Shown here piece by piece: positions 25,546 to 34,418 of a DNA stretch of 64,000 bases. How positions within the stretch are numbered: the stretch's first letter is position 1; the number at the start of each line of letters is the position of its first letter. The notes under the pieces are model-generated. The model ran no database searches, was not told where the DNA came from, and saw nothing but the letters and a program-made list of their open reading frames with translations. The position numbers were made by a program, and so were the translations under genes. This stretch comes from Streptomyces sp. NRRL F-5126 (GTDB lineage Bacteria; Actinomycetota; Actinomycetes; Streptomycetales; Streptomycetaceae): NCBI RefSeq assembly GCF_000721265.1, contig NZ_JOFZ01000012.1:496001-560000 (forward strand), in the 5' to 3' direction.

Positions 25546-26331
25546 TCAGTCGAACCGGGCGGACTCCAGCCAGGCGTGCAGCAGTTCACGGTCGCCCAGC
25601 ACTTCGAAGTCCTTCCCGTCCACGGGGAGCCGCCGCAGCGATGCCAGCAGCAGGGCGGTGAGTGGCGCGCGCACCGCCACGTCCGCCTTCTCGTGGGCGC
25701 GGCGCCACCGGAAACCGTGCCCGCCTGCCTCCAGCAGCCATTCCGCGCCCGGCACGTCCGTGGCGTGCAGGTGGATGGTGCGCGCGGGACCGGCAAGCGC
25801 CGGGGAGTGCTTCTCGGTGACCGCGAACTCGATGATCCGCAGCCACTCGTCGAGCGCGTCGGCGGCGAGATCGGCGTCGGGCCGGTACGCGTCGAGGCCG
25901 CCTGCGACCGCGAGCGCGGCGTCGGCGCGGTGGACCAGGACCTCGTGGCACATGCGCCGGGCCCAGAACGCCGTCGACTGGTCCCACCCCCAGGTCCACA
26001 CCGGAACGTCGGGCCCGGCCGCACGGAGCGCGTCGGTCACGACGGCCGCGCCGCCGGCGAGCCAGGCCGCCGTCTCGCGCGGATCATCGGAGCCCTCGGG
26101 GCCTTCTCCTTCGGGCACCTCGTCGTCCGGCGGGTTGTGCTGCGCGCGTTCGGCGACGATGTGCCCGGCCCAGCGCAGGACTCCCCCGGTGTGCCGCACC
26201 AGTTGCCCGGTGGTCCAGTCCGGGCAGGTCGGTACGCGCGCCGCGAGGTCGGCCCCGTCGAGCAGCGCGCACAGCGCGGCGGTCTGCCGGGTGATCTCGT
26301 CACAGTAGCGTTCGTGTGTCAGTACGGGCAT
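25546..26331 (-). CDS. Maleylpyruvate isomerase family (mycothiol-dependent, DinB-like) protein
   Basis: The 261-residue protein matches the MDMPI/DinB-like superfamily: VPTCPDWTTGQLVRHTGGVL at the N-terminus, WTWGWDQSTAFWARRM and CHEVLVHRADAALA in the metal-binding helices, and a C-terminal extension of the MDMPI_C type (TIHLHATDVPGAEW). Members use mycothiol as cofactor or as the leaving thiol in isomerisation and conjugation. The metal-binding His residues appear present. ATG 26331 is the natural start. It stands alone, convergent with the membrane protein gene to its left. Confidence 0.87.
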   Translation of the reverse strand: MPVLTHERYCDEITRQTAALCALLDGADLAARVPTCPDWTTGQLVRHTGGVLRWAGHIVAERAQHNPPDDEVPEGEGPEGSDDPRETAAWLAGGAAVVTDALRAAGPDVPVWTWGWDQSTAFWARRMCHEVLVHRADAALAVAGGLDAYRPDADLAADALDEWLRIIEFAVTEKHSPALAGPARTIHLHATDVPGAEWLLEAGGHGFRWRRAHEKADVAVRAPLTALLLASLRRLPVDGKDFEVLGDRELLHAWLESARFD

Positions 26332-26366
26332 GCGCCGACCTTAAGGCCGGGGCGTGACCGGCGGCG

Positions 26367-26660
26367 TCAGAAGTGGCGGAGCCGGTTGGCGAGCCCGTGG
26401 CCCACGAACAGGTAGACAACGGCAGCCAGGCCGTAGCCCGCGACGACCCTCGCCCAGGCGTCGTCGAAGGTGAACAGGTTGTACGACCAACCGGCGAGCC
26501 AGCGGGCCGCGTCCTGGATGAAACTCACCAGCGCGTTCGCCCGGTTGGCGTCCAGCAGGTACATCACGATCCACAGGCCCAGGATGAGGGCCATGATGTC
26601 GGCGATGACGATGATGACCGTCGCCGCGGAACGATTCCCACTGCGTGTATGTGTGGCCAT
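26367..26660 (-). CDS. Small integral membrane protein
   Basis: The 97-residue protein has two or three hydrophobic helices: ATVIIVIADIMALILGLWIV, LVSFIQDAARWLAGWSYNLF and VVAGYGLAAVVYLFVGHGLA, with a short basic tail NRLRHF. No conserved catalytic motif is seen. Start ATG 26660 excludes the Arg-rich upstream shadow. The gene sits between the MDMPI-type gene and the terpene-cyclase-fold protein gene, both on the same strand, with separate spacing, so it may be its own unit. Function unknown. Confidence 0.75.
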   Translation of the reverse strand: MATHTRSGNRSAATVIIVIADIMALILGLWIVMYLLDANRANALVSFIQDAARWLAGWSYNLFTFDDAWARVVAGYGLAAVVYLFVGHGLANRLRHF

Positions 26661-26751
26661 GCAGGTCGTCTTGCCGCTTGTGTACGTGTGAAACCCGCGT
26701 TCGGAACCCCGAACGGGCGTGCGGGGCAGGGCAGTCGGAACGGCGGGTCCC

Positions 26752-27843
26752 CTACGCGCAGCAGTCGGGTGCCACACCGCGCGGCAGCCGCCGACCGCCG
26801 AACACCGCGGTGGTGGCCTCGTCGCCGCCGAGCGCGGCGACCGCGAGGAGCAGCGAGGCGGCGGTCCACGTGGTGCGTTCCGCCGGCCACATGGCCTTGT
26901 CTCCCTCGAAGACGTAACCGGTCCAGTACATGCCGTCGTCGGCGCGCAGGTGCCCCACCGACTGGAGGACGCCGAGGGCGCGGTCGGATTCGCCCATCGC
27001 CCAAAGGGCCAGCGCGAGTTCACAGCTCTCGCCGCCGGTGACCCACGGGTTCGGCACGACGCACCGCACCCCGAGGTCCGGCACGACGAAGGTGTCCCAG
27101 CCCTCCTCGATACGGGACTTGGCCTCGGCGCCGGTCAGCGCGCCGCCCAGGACCGGGTAGTACCAGTCCATCGAGTAGCGCCCCTTGTCGAGGAAGGCAC
27201 CGGGGTGCGAACGGATCGCGTGGCCCAGCGCACCCGTGGCCAACTCCCATTCCGGCTGGGGCTCTTCGCGTTCCCCCGCGATCGCGAGTGCACACCGCAG
27301 CGCCTGGTACACGGAGGAGCAGCCGGTCAGCAGTGCATCGTGCACGGGCGTGCCGTCGGCCTCGCGCTTCCAGCCGATCTGCCCGCCGGGCCGCCGCAGT
27401 TCGAGCACGTAGTCGACGGCCGCACGCACGACGGGCCACATGGCGTCGAGGAACGCGTCGTCACCGGTGGCCAGGTAGTGGTGCCACACGCCGACGGCCG
27501 GATATGCGCAGAAGTTGGTCTCGCGGTGCAGCTCGCGCGGCAGCCGGCAGCCCTGGTCGCCGTCCTGGTAGGCCGCGTACCAGGAACCGTCGCCGTTCTG
27601 GTGGGCGGCGAGCCACGCGTACGCGGCACCGGCGGCGCCGTGCTCGCCCGCCGCGTCGAGCGCCATGGCCGCCTCCACATGGTCCCACGGGTCGAGGTGG
27701 TGGCCGCGGAACCAGGGGATCGCGCCGTCGGGCCGTTGCACCGCGCGGATGCCCGCGACGGTCTCGGATGCCTGACGGCCCGTCAGCACACCGGGCAGCA
27801 CGAGGTGTTCCGTGCGGCCGGGCCCCGCGCTCGACAGGGTCAC
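26752..27843 (-). CDS. Prenyltransferase/squalene-cyclase-fold (alpha-alpha barrel) protein
   Basis: The 363-residue protein has QW-like repeats of the terpene cyclase/prenyltransferase fold: AVQRPDGAIPWFRGHHLDPW, AYAWLAAHQNGDGSWYAAYQ and ALALWAMGESDRALGVLQSV. It also carries HYLATGDDAFLDAMWPVVRA, which resembles six-hairpin glycosidases, so a glycoside hydrolase-like role is an alternative. Cyclase DCTAE/DXDD motifs are absent. GTG 27843 overlaps the methyltransferase stop (GTGA). It is the last gene of a conserved-looking operon with a methyltransferase and a glycosyltransferase, perhaps making or modifying an envelope glycolipid. Confidence 0.8.
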   Translation of the reverse strand: MTLSSAGPGRTEHLVLPGVLTGRQASETVAGIRAVQRPDGAIPWFRGHHLDPWDHVEAAMALDAAGEHGAAGAAYAWLAAHQNGDGSWYAAYQDGDQGCRLPRELHRETNFCAYPAVGVWHHYLATGDDAFLDAMWPVVRAAVDYVLELRRPGGQIGWKREADGTPVHDALLTGCSSVYQALRCALAIAGEREEPQPEWELATGALGHAIRSHPGAFLDKGRYSMDWYYPVLGGALTGAEAKSRIEEGWDTFVVPDLGVRCVVPNPWVTGGESCELALALWAMGESDRALGVLQSVGHLRADDGMYWTGYVFEGDKAMWPAERTTWTAASLLLAVAALGGDEATTAVFGGRRLPRGVAPDCCA

Positions 27844-28574
27844 TCCACGCCCGCAGCCGCCTGGCGGGGCTTCGTCGCATACGCCACGAAGCTCTTGCCG
27901 ATGACGGGGTTGAGCAGTTGCTCCGCCGCCTTCGTGGCGAAGGGTTTCTTCATGATGTCCCACACCAGCAGCTTGTGGTACGCACGCACCGGGAGCGCGC
28001 GGTCGTTGTCGACGCCCATGGCGCACTTGAGCCACCAGTAGGGCGCGTGCAGCGCGTGCGCGTGGTGGCTGCCGTACGGCTTGAGGCCGGCCTCCCTGAT
28101 GCGGCCCAGGAGTTCGTCCGCCTTGTAGATGCGGATGTGGCCGCCCTCGACCTCGTGGTACGCGTCGGACAGCGCCCAGCAGACCTTCTCGGGGCCGTAG
28201 CGCGGCACGGTGACCGCTATGCGCCCGCCGGGGCGCAGGACGCGCACCATCTCGGCGAGCACGCCCTTGTCGTCGTGGATGTGCTCCATCACCTCGGAGA
28301 TGATGACGACGTCGAACGACTCGTCCGGGAACGGCAGATTGAGCGCGTCGCCCTCCATGGCGGTCGCGGTGGCGCCGTCGGGCGCCTCGCCCGCCTCCTT
28401 CATGGCGGCGAACCAGCGGGCGACCTCGCGGATCTCCTCGCCGTTGCGGTCCAGGGCGACGACGCGCGCGCCGCGCCGGTAGCACTCGAAGGCGTGCCGG
28501 CCCGCGCCGCAGCCCAGGTCGAGCACGCGGTCGCCCGCGGCGAGCGGGAAGCGGGTGAAGTCCACGGTCAGCAC
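27840..28574 (-). CDS. Class I SAM-dependent methyltransferase (Methyltransf_11 type)
   Basis: The 244-residue protein has motif I VLDLGCGAGRHAFECYRRGA, motif II ARVVALDRNGEEI, motif III EGDALNLPFPDESFDVVIIS and EHIHDDKGVLAEMVRVLRPG. These define a small-molecule methyltransferase of the UbiE/Coq5-like group. The C-terminal part (GHIRIYKADELLGRIREAGL) fits substrate recognition. GTG 28574 is used as start. It lies between the glycosyltransferase (39-base gap) and the alpha-alpha barrel protein (GTGA overlap), so the three probably act on one glycosylated substrate. Confidence 0.88.
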   Translation of the reverse strand: MLTVDFTRFPLAAGDRVLDLGCGAGRHAFECYRRGARVVALDRNGEEIREVARWFAAMKEAGEAPDGATATAMEGDALNLPFPDESFDVVIISEVMEHIHDDKGVLAEMVRVLRPGGRIAVTVPRYGPEKVCWALSDAYHEVEGGHIRIYKADELLGRIREAGLKPYGSHHAHALHAPYWWLKCAMGVDNDRALPVRAYHKLLVWDIMKKPFATKAAEQLLNPVIGKSFVAYATKPRQAAAGVE

Positions 28575-28613
28575 GTGATCCTGCCTTCGGCGGTCGGTAG
28601 TGGTTCTGGCTTC

Positions 28614-30038
28614 TTACGCGGCCGGCCGCGGACGCGGGTCGGGGGTGTTCCGTCCGCGTCGCTCGATCGCCGCGCGATACCTCTCGACGGTGCCCTCCGC
28701 GGCTTTCGCCCAGGTGAACCGGGCGAGGACACGGTCGCGGCCGGCCGCGCCGAGCCTGGCGCGCAGCGCCGGGTCGCCGAGCAGCCGTCCGAGAGCGGCG
28801 GCCAGCGCGCCCGAGTCGCCGGGCGGCACGGCGAGACACGTCTCGCCGTCGGCGCCCGCCACCTCGGGGATCGCTCCCCCGGTGGTCGCGACGAGCGGCG
28901 TGCCCGTCGCCATCGCCTCGGCGGCCGGCAGCGAGAACCCCTCGTACAGCGAGGGGACGCAGGCGATCTGCGCGCCGCGCACCAGGTCGACGAGTTCGGC
29001 GTCGGAGACGCCCTTGACGAACTCGACGGCGCCTTCGAGCCCGTAGCGTGCGATGGCCCGCGCCACCGGCCCGTCGTCGGCGCGCCTGCCGACGACGACG
29101 AGGTGCGCCTCCGGGTTCTCCGTGCGCACCTTCGCGAGCGCCTCCACAAGGTGCACGAGCCCCTTGAGCGGGACGTCCGCGCTCGACGTGGTGACGATGC
29201 GCCCCGGCACCTCGGGCACGGCCGGGTCGGGCGAGAACAGGCCGGTGTCCGCGCCGATGTGCACGACGTGGACACGATCGGCCCGCACGCCCAGGTCGTC
29301 GACGATCTCCCGCTTCGACGATCCCGAGACGGTCAGCACGGACGGCAGCCGGCGCGCCACGCGCTTCTGCATGCGCGTGAAGCCGTACCAGCGGCGCACG
29401 GAGTACCGCCCCCGCCGGCCGTGCGCGGCACTCAGGTCGAGGCGGCGGTCGACGGTGATCGGGTGGTGGATGGTCGTGACGAGCGGGGCGCCGAGGTCGC
29501 CGAGCAGGCCGTAGCCGAGCGTCTGGTTGTCGTGGACGACGTCGAACTGCCCGGCGCGCGAGGCGAGGTGGCGGCGGGCACGCAGCGAGAACGTCAGCGG
29601 CTCGGGGAAGCCGCCGCTCCACATGGTGGCGACCTCCAGCGCGTCGACCCAGTCGCGGAACTCGGCGGCCTTCGGCGTCCTGAACGGGTCTGGCTGCCGG
29701 TACAGGTCGAGGCTGGGCAGCTCGGTGAGCGTGACGCCGTCGACCTCGTCGAGCACCGGGTAGGGCTGGGCGCCGATCACCTCGACGCGGTGGCCGAGCC
29801 GGGCGAGTTCGCGGGAGAGGTGGCGGACGTAGACGCCCTGCCCGCCGCAGAACGGGTTGCCCTTGTAGCTGAGCAGCGCGATCCTCAGCGCCTCAGACCC
29901 GGCGCCGTGCGCCCCGGCGGCGCGCGTTCCGGCGGCGCGCGTCGCGGCAGGGTCCGTTCCGGCGGCGCGGGGGCCGGTACCGCGGGCGGGGCCCGGGCGG
30001 TCGGACGAGGCCCGGGACTCCGTGGCTCCAGCGGTCAC
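28614..30038 (-). CDS. GT-B glycosyltransferase, family 4 type
   Basis: The 474-residue enzyme has an Ala/Gly-rich N-terminal tail with short repeats (RAAGT), then a GT-B fold: IALLSYKGNPFCGGQGVYVR (glycine-rich acceptor loop), HVVHIGADTGLFSPD, STSSADVPLKG-like TTSSADVPLKGLVHLVEAL, and the donor-site motif ACVPSLYEGFSLPAAEAMAT with the EX7E glutamates. It transfers a sugar from a nucleotide or lipid donor at the inner membrane face. GTG 30038 follows GGGGACGG. It leads the operon with a methyltransferase and an alpha-alpha barrel protein. Confidence 0.9.
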   Translation of the reverse strand: MTAGATESRASSDRPGPARGTGPRAAGTDPAATRAAGTRAAGAHGAGSEALRIALLSYKGNPFCGGQGVYVRHLSRELARLGHRVEVIGAQPYPVLDEVDGVTLTELPSLDLYRQPDPFRTPKAAEFRDWVDALEVATMWSGGFPEPLTFSLRARRHLASRAGQFDVVHDNQTLGYGLLGDLGAPLVTTIHHPITVDRRLDLSAAHGRRGRYSVRRWYGFTRMQKRVARRLPSVLTVSGSSKREIVDDLGVRADRVHVVHIGADTGLFSPDPAVPEVPGRIVTTSSADVPLKGLVHLVEALAKVRTENPEAHLVVVGRRADDGPVARAIARYGLEGAVEFVKGVSDAELVDLVRGAQIACVPSLYEGFSLPAAEAMATGTPLVATTGGAIPEVAGADGETCLAVPPGDSGALAAALGRLLGDPALRARLGAAGRDRVLARFTWAKAAEGTVERYRAAIERRGRNTPDPRPRPAA

Positions 30039-30304
30039 TCCGTCCCCTTCCCACCGGGCTCTTTGTCGACTTGACGTGCCGACGGAGCGTAACCGGCCGC
30101 GATGAGCGCGGACAAGTCACGCCTGATCGGCGACAGCCTCCGAATCTACCGGCTAGTAGGGGGCGGCAGGCCCCCGGATCAGGTGATTCCCGCCACGCGC
30201 ACCGCCCACACGCCCCCCGCCCCGGGCCTCCGGTTCCGTCGTGGGAAAACCGCGCGGCGGACAGGGAAGCCCCTGCGGCGGACCGAAACCCTCCGGTCGT
30301 CGGC

Positions 30305-30823
30305 CTACTCGCAGGCGACCCCGTCGCCGTCACGGTCGAGGTGCGCGGCGTAGCCGGGATCCCCCCGGTGGAGGGGGGCGGCGCCGGCGGCGCGTGCGGC
30401 CGTGCAGTTCTCGTAGTAGGTCGAGCCCCCACCGCCACTGCCGCTGCCCCCGCCACCGCCTCCGGAGCGCGGGGCCGCCGCGGTGACGGTGACCCGGACA
30501 CGGCTGGTGCGGGTCACCGTCACGGTCGGCGCGGGCCGCGCCTCCTCGGTCGTGGTGACCGTCGCCGTCGGGGCCGGCGGCGTCTCGGTCATGGTGGCCG
30601 TCGCCGTGGCGGTGGCGGTGACCGTCGGGGCCGCGGCGGGCCCAGCCTTCGCCTCGGCACCCCCGCCGGAGGCCCCGACACCCATACCGATGCCGAGGAA
30701 TACGACCGCTGCGGCCGGCAGCAACACGCGCTTGCGCGTCCATCGCCGACCGGTCCGCCCGGCCGGTCCGTTGTACGGGTTGGTGGCCGGCGGCAGTTGC
30801 GCCGGCTGATTGCCTCGTGCCAT
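30305..30823 (-). CDS. Excalibur calcium-binding domain protein, membrane anchored
   Basis: The 172-residue protein has a short cytoplasmic N-terminus, one membrane segment (VLLPAAAVVFLGIGMGVGAS), a long Thr/Val/Ala-rich spacer (VTATATATATMTET), a Gly/Ser hinge and a C-terminal excalibur domain: YYENCTAARAAGAAPLHRGD and the calcium loop DRDGDGVACE. The two Cys residues are expected to form a disulfide. The domain is found in secreted bacterial proteins and binds calcium; its physiological role is unknown. ATG 30823 is the start. It stands alone, upstream of the divergent oxidoreductase gene. Confidence 0.9.
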   Translation of the reverse strand: MARGNQPAQLPPATNPYNGPAGRTGRRWTRKRVLLPAAAVVFLGIGMGVGASGGGAEAKAGPAAAPTVTATATATATMTETPPAPTATVTTTEEARPAPTVTVTRTSRVRVTVTAAAPRSGGGGGGSGSGGGGSTYYENCTAARAAGAAPLHRGDPGYAAHLDRDGDGVACE

Positions 30824-31026
30824 GCGTTCCCCCCAGGACCGCTTGTCGGAGGCAAGACGCTAGCGGTGGCGCGCCACCGACGGACCCGAATGTTCCGGTG
30901 GTGACGAAACCGTGATGCAGACGTGTGGGTGAGGTGTCCCAGCGGCCCCGCTCCGGTGCGGCACACGCGTACGACACGGCCGCACCGGCGTGGAACAACC
31001 CGGTCCCGCCGCCTGGTTGCCCCACC

Positions 31027-31926
31027 ATGGAATCCATGGAACCCACGAACACGTCCGCCACGACGGCATTCGGCACCATCGGCGTGTGGAGCACCGCGCT
31101 CCGCACGGACAACCCGGAGCACGGCGGGGAGGTCTCCGACGCGGCGGCCGAGCTGGAGTCCCTCGGCTACGGCACGATCTGGCTCGGCGGCAGCCCCTCG
31201 GTCGCGGACGCGGCCCCGCTGCTCGCGGCGACGAGGCGCATCACGGTCGCGACGGGCATCCTCAGCATCTGGGACCACAACCCGGAGGACGTCGCCGCCG
31301 CACGCGCCCGCCTGGAACGCGACCACCCGGGCCGCTTCGTGCTGGGCCTCGGGGCGAGTCACAGCGCCCTGGCTGAGCGCTACGCCCGCCCGTACTCGAC
31401 GATGAAGGAGTACCTCACGGGCCTCGACGAGGCCGCGGAGCCGGTCCCCGCGAGCGGCCGCGTGCTGGCGGCGCTCGGCCCGAAGATGCTGGAGCTCTCC
31501 CGCGACCGGGCGGCGGGCGCCCACCCGTACCTCGTGACGGCGGAGCACACGGCGAAGGCGCGCGAGATCCTCGGCAAGGGTGCGCTGCTCGCGCCGGAGC
31601 TGAAGGTCGTGCTCGACACGGACGTGGCGGCGGCACGGAAGACGGCCAGGGCCTACCTGGGCGGCTACCTGCAGCTGCCCAACTACACGAAGAACCTGGA
31701 ACGCCTGGGCTTCGCGGAGCCCGACTTCGCGGGCGGTGGCAGCGACCGCCTCCTCGACGCGGTGTTCGCGCTCGGCGACGCGGAGACGATCGCGAGCCGC
31801 GTGGGCGCGTTCCTGTCGGCAGGCGCGGACCACGTGGCGATCCAGGTCGTCACCGCGGACCCGCGGCACGACGTGCCGCTCACGCAGTGGCGCGAGCTCG
31901 CGAGGACGCTGCCCGTGGGCGGCTGA
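31027..31926 (+). CDS. LLM-class F420-dependent oxidoreductase
   Basis: The 299-residue protein is a luciferase-like TIM barrel: GTIGVWSTALRTDNPEHGGE, ELESLGYGTIWLGGSPSV, ITVATGILSIWDHNPEDVAA, GRFVLGLGASHSALAERYAR and YLGGYLQLPNYTKNLERLGF. Actinobacterial members use coenzyme F420 rather than FMN for hydride transfer; substrate unknown. Two in-frame ATG codons lie close together (31027 and 31036); the first is used. It is divergent from the excalibur gene with a 203-base gap. Confidence 0.88.
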   Translation: MESMEPTNTSATTAFGTIGVWSTALRTDNPEHGGEVSDAAAELESLGYGTIWLGGSPSVADAAPLLAATRRITVATGILSIWDHNPEDVAAARARLERDHPGRFVLGLGASHSALAERYARPYSTMKEYLTGLDEAAEPVPASGRVLAALGPKMLELSRDRAAGAHPYLVTAEHTAKAREILGKGALLAPELKVVLDTDVAAARKTARAYLGGYLQLPNYTKNLERLGFAEPDFAGGGSDRLLDAVFALGDAETIASRVGAFLSAGADHVAIQVVTADPRHDVPLTQWRELARTLPVGG

Positions 31927-32138
31927 GGGGGACGCGCGGCGGGCCGCACGTGCGCGGCGGCCCGAGGCTCCGGGTGGCGCCGCCCCGCGGAGCCCGTACG
32001 TCCTTGGGACGGCCGGGCCGGGAGCGGGAGCGCGACCAGGACCACGGCCGGGGACGGCGGGGGTCAGGGGCCTACCGGTGCGCCCGGTAGAGTGGCCCGG
32101 TCCCCCGCCGCCCGTCAGGGAAAGTCGCCGTCCGCCCC

Positions 32139-33470
32139 ATGACCACCGCCCGCCGCGTCGCCGCCGCCCTAGCCGCCTCCGCCGTGCTGTGCGGCGTGGC
32201 GCTGTCCCCCAGCGCCGCGCAGGCCGCGCCCGAGCCGGCCGCCACCGGCGCCCGGGCCCACGGGCTCTACGGCAGCAAGGACCCCGCCGCCGACGGCGTG
32301 AGCCGCCAGTCGCTCGCCATGCTCGGTCAGTACGCCGCTGAGCTGCGGCCCGCGAACTCCGCCATCGCCTGGCTCCAGGCACAGCAGTGCGCCGACGGCT
32401 CCTTCACCGCCTACCGGCCGCAGCCCGCCGTGCCCTGCACTCCCGCGCAGGCGCGCGACATCAACTCCACCGCCCTCGCGATGCAGGCCCTCACCAGCGT
32501 GGGCGGCCAGCGCCCCCGGCTGAAGGCCGCGCTCAACTGGCTGCGCACCCAGCAGAACCCGGACGGCGGCTGGGGCGCCACCCCGGGCGCGCCCACCGAC
32601 ACGGCCACCACCTCCGTGGTGATCGGCTCGCTCGCCATGATGGGCGCGAAGCCCAGCTCGATCAGGTCCCCTTTCACGGGCAAGCAGGCGTACGACGCGC
32701 TCGTCGCCGCCTCCGTGCCCTGCGCGCCGGCCGGCGGGGCCGACGAAGGCGCCACCGGCCGAGGGGGCGGTTTCGCGACGAGCCCGCCCTCGCCCGGCCA
32801 GCGGCCCGTGGCCGACGCCCAGGCCACCACCGCGGCGCTGCTCGGCGGGATAGGGAAGCGCCAGGTCGCCGCCCCGGTGCAGTCGGGCCCCCCGCCGAAG
32901 TGCGACCCGGCGGGCGCCACCGCGCCCGAGGGCGTCGCCCGCAACGGCGCCGCCTACCTCGCGCCGCTCCTCGCGCCCGCGGGCTCACACCTCAGCACGG
33001 TCTCCGGCGCCCCCGATCCGGGCGCCACGGCTGAGGCCGTCGTCGCGATGTGCGCGGCCGGCTACGGCGACAAGGCCGAGGGCGCGCTGCACTGGCTGGA
33101 GAAGCACGGCCCCTCCTGGGCGCAGAAGACGGGCCCGGCCGCCTACGCGCGCCTGATCTTCGCCGCGCACACGGCGGGCGTCGACCCGGCCGCCTTCGGC
33201 GGCGTCGACCTCGTCAAGAAGCTCAACGCGACGGGCCCCGCGGCCCCGAAGCCGGTACCGCAGCCCACCCACAGCGGCTCGCCCGCCCCGACGCCGAGCC
33301 CGACCCCGTCCGAGGCGGCAATGAACCCGGCGGCGATCGCCCCGGCTGCCGACGCCGACGACAGCCCCGTGTTCTCGGGCGCGGTCTGGTGGGTCGCGAT
33401 CGGCGTGATCGTGCTGATCGCGGCAGGCGTGGTCGTCGTCAACCGCCGCAGCACCCACCCACACGACTGA
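32139..33470 (+). CDS. Secreted membrane-anchored prenyltransferase/squalene-oxidase repeat protein
   Basis: The 443-residue protein has a Sec signal peptide (cut near AQAAPEP), alpha-alpha repeats with AIAWLQAQQCADGSFTAYRP, ALNWLRTQQNPDGGWGAT and ALHWLEKHGPSWAQKTGPAA, a Pro/Ser/Thr spacer (about 370-400) and a C-terminal membrane helix (VWWVAIGVIVLIAAGVVVVN) with a basic tail. The fold resembles cobalamin-binding proteins such as transcobalamin. From memory, streptomycete relatives are encoded next to ECF-type vitamin transporter genes. Those genes do not follow here; the accessory block starts instead. A surface ligand-binding role is therefore inferred. Confidence 0.82.
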   Translation: MTTARRVAAALAASAVLCGVALSPSAAQAAPEPAATGARAHGLYGSKDPAADGVSRQSLAMLGQYAAELRPANSAIAWLQAQQCADGSFTAYRPQPAVPCTPAQARDINSTALAMQALTSVGGQRPRLKAALNWLRTQQNPDGGWGATPGAPTDTATTSVVIGSLAMMGAKPSSIRSPFTGKQAYDALVAASVPCAPAGGADEGATGRGGGFATSPPSPGQRPVADAQATTAALLGGIGKRQVAAPVQSGPPPKCDPAGATAPEGVARNGAAYLAPLLAPAGSHLSTVSGAPDPGATAEAVVAMCAAGYGDKAEGALHWLEKHGPSWAQKTGPAAYARLIFAAHTAGVDPAAFGGVDLVKKLNATGPAAPKPVPQPTHSGSPAPTPSPTPSEAAMNPAAIAPAADADDSPVFSGAVWWVAIGVIVLIAAGVVVVNRRSTHPHD

Positions 33471-33583
33471 CCCGCCCGCGAGCGAGCCGCACCCGAGCCC
33501 CGGCGGCTCGTCGCATCGGCTCGTCGCCCGAGAAGCGGACGCCCCTCGCAGCGGCGTCACGGCAAGTGGCTCCAGCTGAAGAG

Positions 33584-33823
33584 TCAGTCGAACAGTGGAG
33601 TGTCGGCTTCGTTCCATCCGGCCAGAGGCGGCCACTGCAACGTAATGAGGCGGTTGGATAGTGCCGTGGCGCCGCGAACGTCAACCACCGATCTCAGGAA
33701 GATTTGGCGAGACTGTTCCTGCAGAATGTCGGAGTCGGCGCCGGGTCCGGTCACGACGCCGCGAAGCATCCACTCCGGTCCGTCGTAACCGACGAATCGG
33801 ACAGCGACCGGCTCATTCCGCAT
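33584..33823 (-). CDS. Short DUF3710-like protein
   Basis: The 79-residue protein contains VRFVGYDGPEWMLRGVVTGP and RQIFLRSVVDVRGATALSNR, followed by ITLQWPPLAGW. This matches the C-terminal core of DUF3710 proteins (pattern VDGPRWFLRG...FRDVVVVRG...PLRLP), which are normally 200 or more residues long. It therefore looks like a stand-alone minimal version. ATG 33823 lies five bases after the stop of the XRE protein gene, so the two are coupled. It may be a partner of that regulator; function unknown. Confidence 0.6.
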   Translation of the reverse strand: MRNEPVAVRFVGYDGPEWMLRGVVTGPGADSDILQEQSRQIFLRSVVDVRGATALSNRLITLQWPPLAGWNEADTPLFD

Positions 33824-33828
33824 GCGTG

Positions 33829-34065
33829 TCAGGCGGCTTCGTCGTGCGGGGTGAGGCCGATGGTCAGGTCGGCGCCGAGAGCCTGAGCCAGGCGGCGCAG
33901 GAGGGGAAGCGTGGGCACGGTCCCGCCGCCTTCGAAGCGGGAGATTTGCGGCTGCTTCATTCCGCACCGCTCGGCCAGCTCGGTCTGGGACAACCCGAGC
34001 TCGATGCGCCGGTCGTGGACGAGTTGCCCGAGCTCACGGGCGAGCGCGGAAGGCGGGTCCTGCAT
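33829..34065 (-). CDS. Small XRE-family helix-turn-helix protein
   Basis: The 78-residue protein is little more than one HTH_3 domain: IELGLSQTELAERCGMKQPQ, ISRFEGGGTVPTLPLLRRLA and ALGADLTIGL. It resembles the antitoxin half of HigB-HigA-type modules. It follows the first antitoxin-like gene by 14 bases and precedes the DUF3710-like gene by five bases on the same strand, giving a four-gene operon with two different HTH proteins. It may be autorepressor of the operon. Confidence 0.85.
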   Translation of the reverse strand: MQDPPSALARELGQLVHDRRIELGLSQTELAERCGMKQPQISRFEGGGTVPTLPLLRRLAQALGADLTIGLTPHDEAA

Positions 34066-34079
34066 GGTTCCTCCCCGCC

Positions 34080-34418
34080 TCAGGCCGCGGGGGCGACGAT
34101 AGTGACGGTGGGCTCGTCTCCGCCGGCGAGGTGCATGTCCACCGTGAGGTCCAGTGCGCGGGCCAGGCGCATGATGACCGCGATGGGCGGCAGCTCGGTG
34201 GCCGTCTCGATGCCTTCGATATCATCGACGCCGACGTGCATGCGCTCGGCGAGGTCGATCTCGCTCAGGCCCAGCTGCTTACGCCGGTTGTAGACGGCCT
34301 TGCCCAACGTCATGGCGAGGCCGGCCTCTTCGTAGACCCGGTCGTACTCGGGGTCAGCGTCCAGGTGTTCGCCCAGCAGCTGGCGGTGGCGACGGGTCCT
34401 CCATTCGCTGTGGTTCAC
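34080..34418 (-). CDS. HigA-like antitoxin, XRE family
   Basis: The 112-residue protein has an N-terminal helical segment (RQLLGEHLDADPEYDRVYEE) of the kind that wraps around a RelE-fold toxin, then an HTH domain: LGKAVYNRRKQLGLSEIDLA, MHVGVDDIEGIETATELPPI and VIMRLARALDLTVDM. It overlaps the toxin gene by ATGA, with the toxin first, the order typical for HigBA. It should neutralise the toxin and repress the operon. ATG 34418 is the start. Confidence 0.85.
   Translation of the reverse strand: MNHSEWRTRRHRQLLGEHLDADPEYDRVYEEAGLAMTLGKAVYNRRKQLGLSEIDLAERMHVGVDDIEGIETATELPPIAVIMRLARALDLTVDMHLAGGDEPTVTIVAPAA

Noticed and set aside
31927..32138. Cobalamin riboswitch upstream of the prenyltransferase-fold surface protein
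   Set aside because: I looked for one because relatives sit near vitamin transporters. Only GTCAGGGAA is present; the box with GCCACTG and the other conserved pieces are absent.
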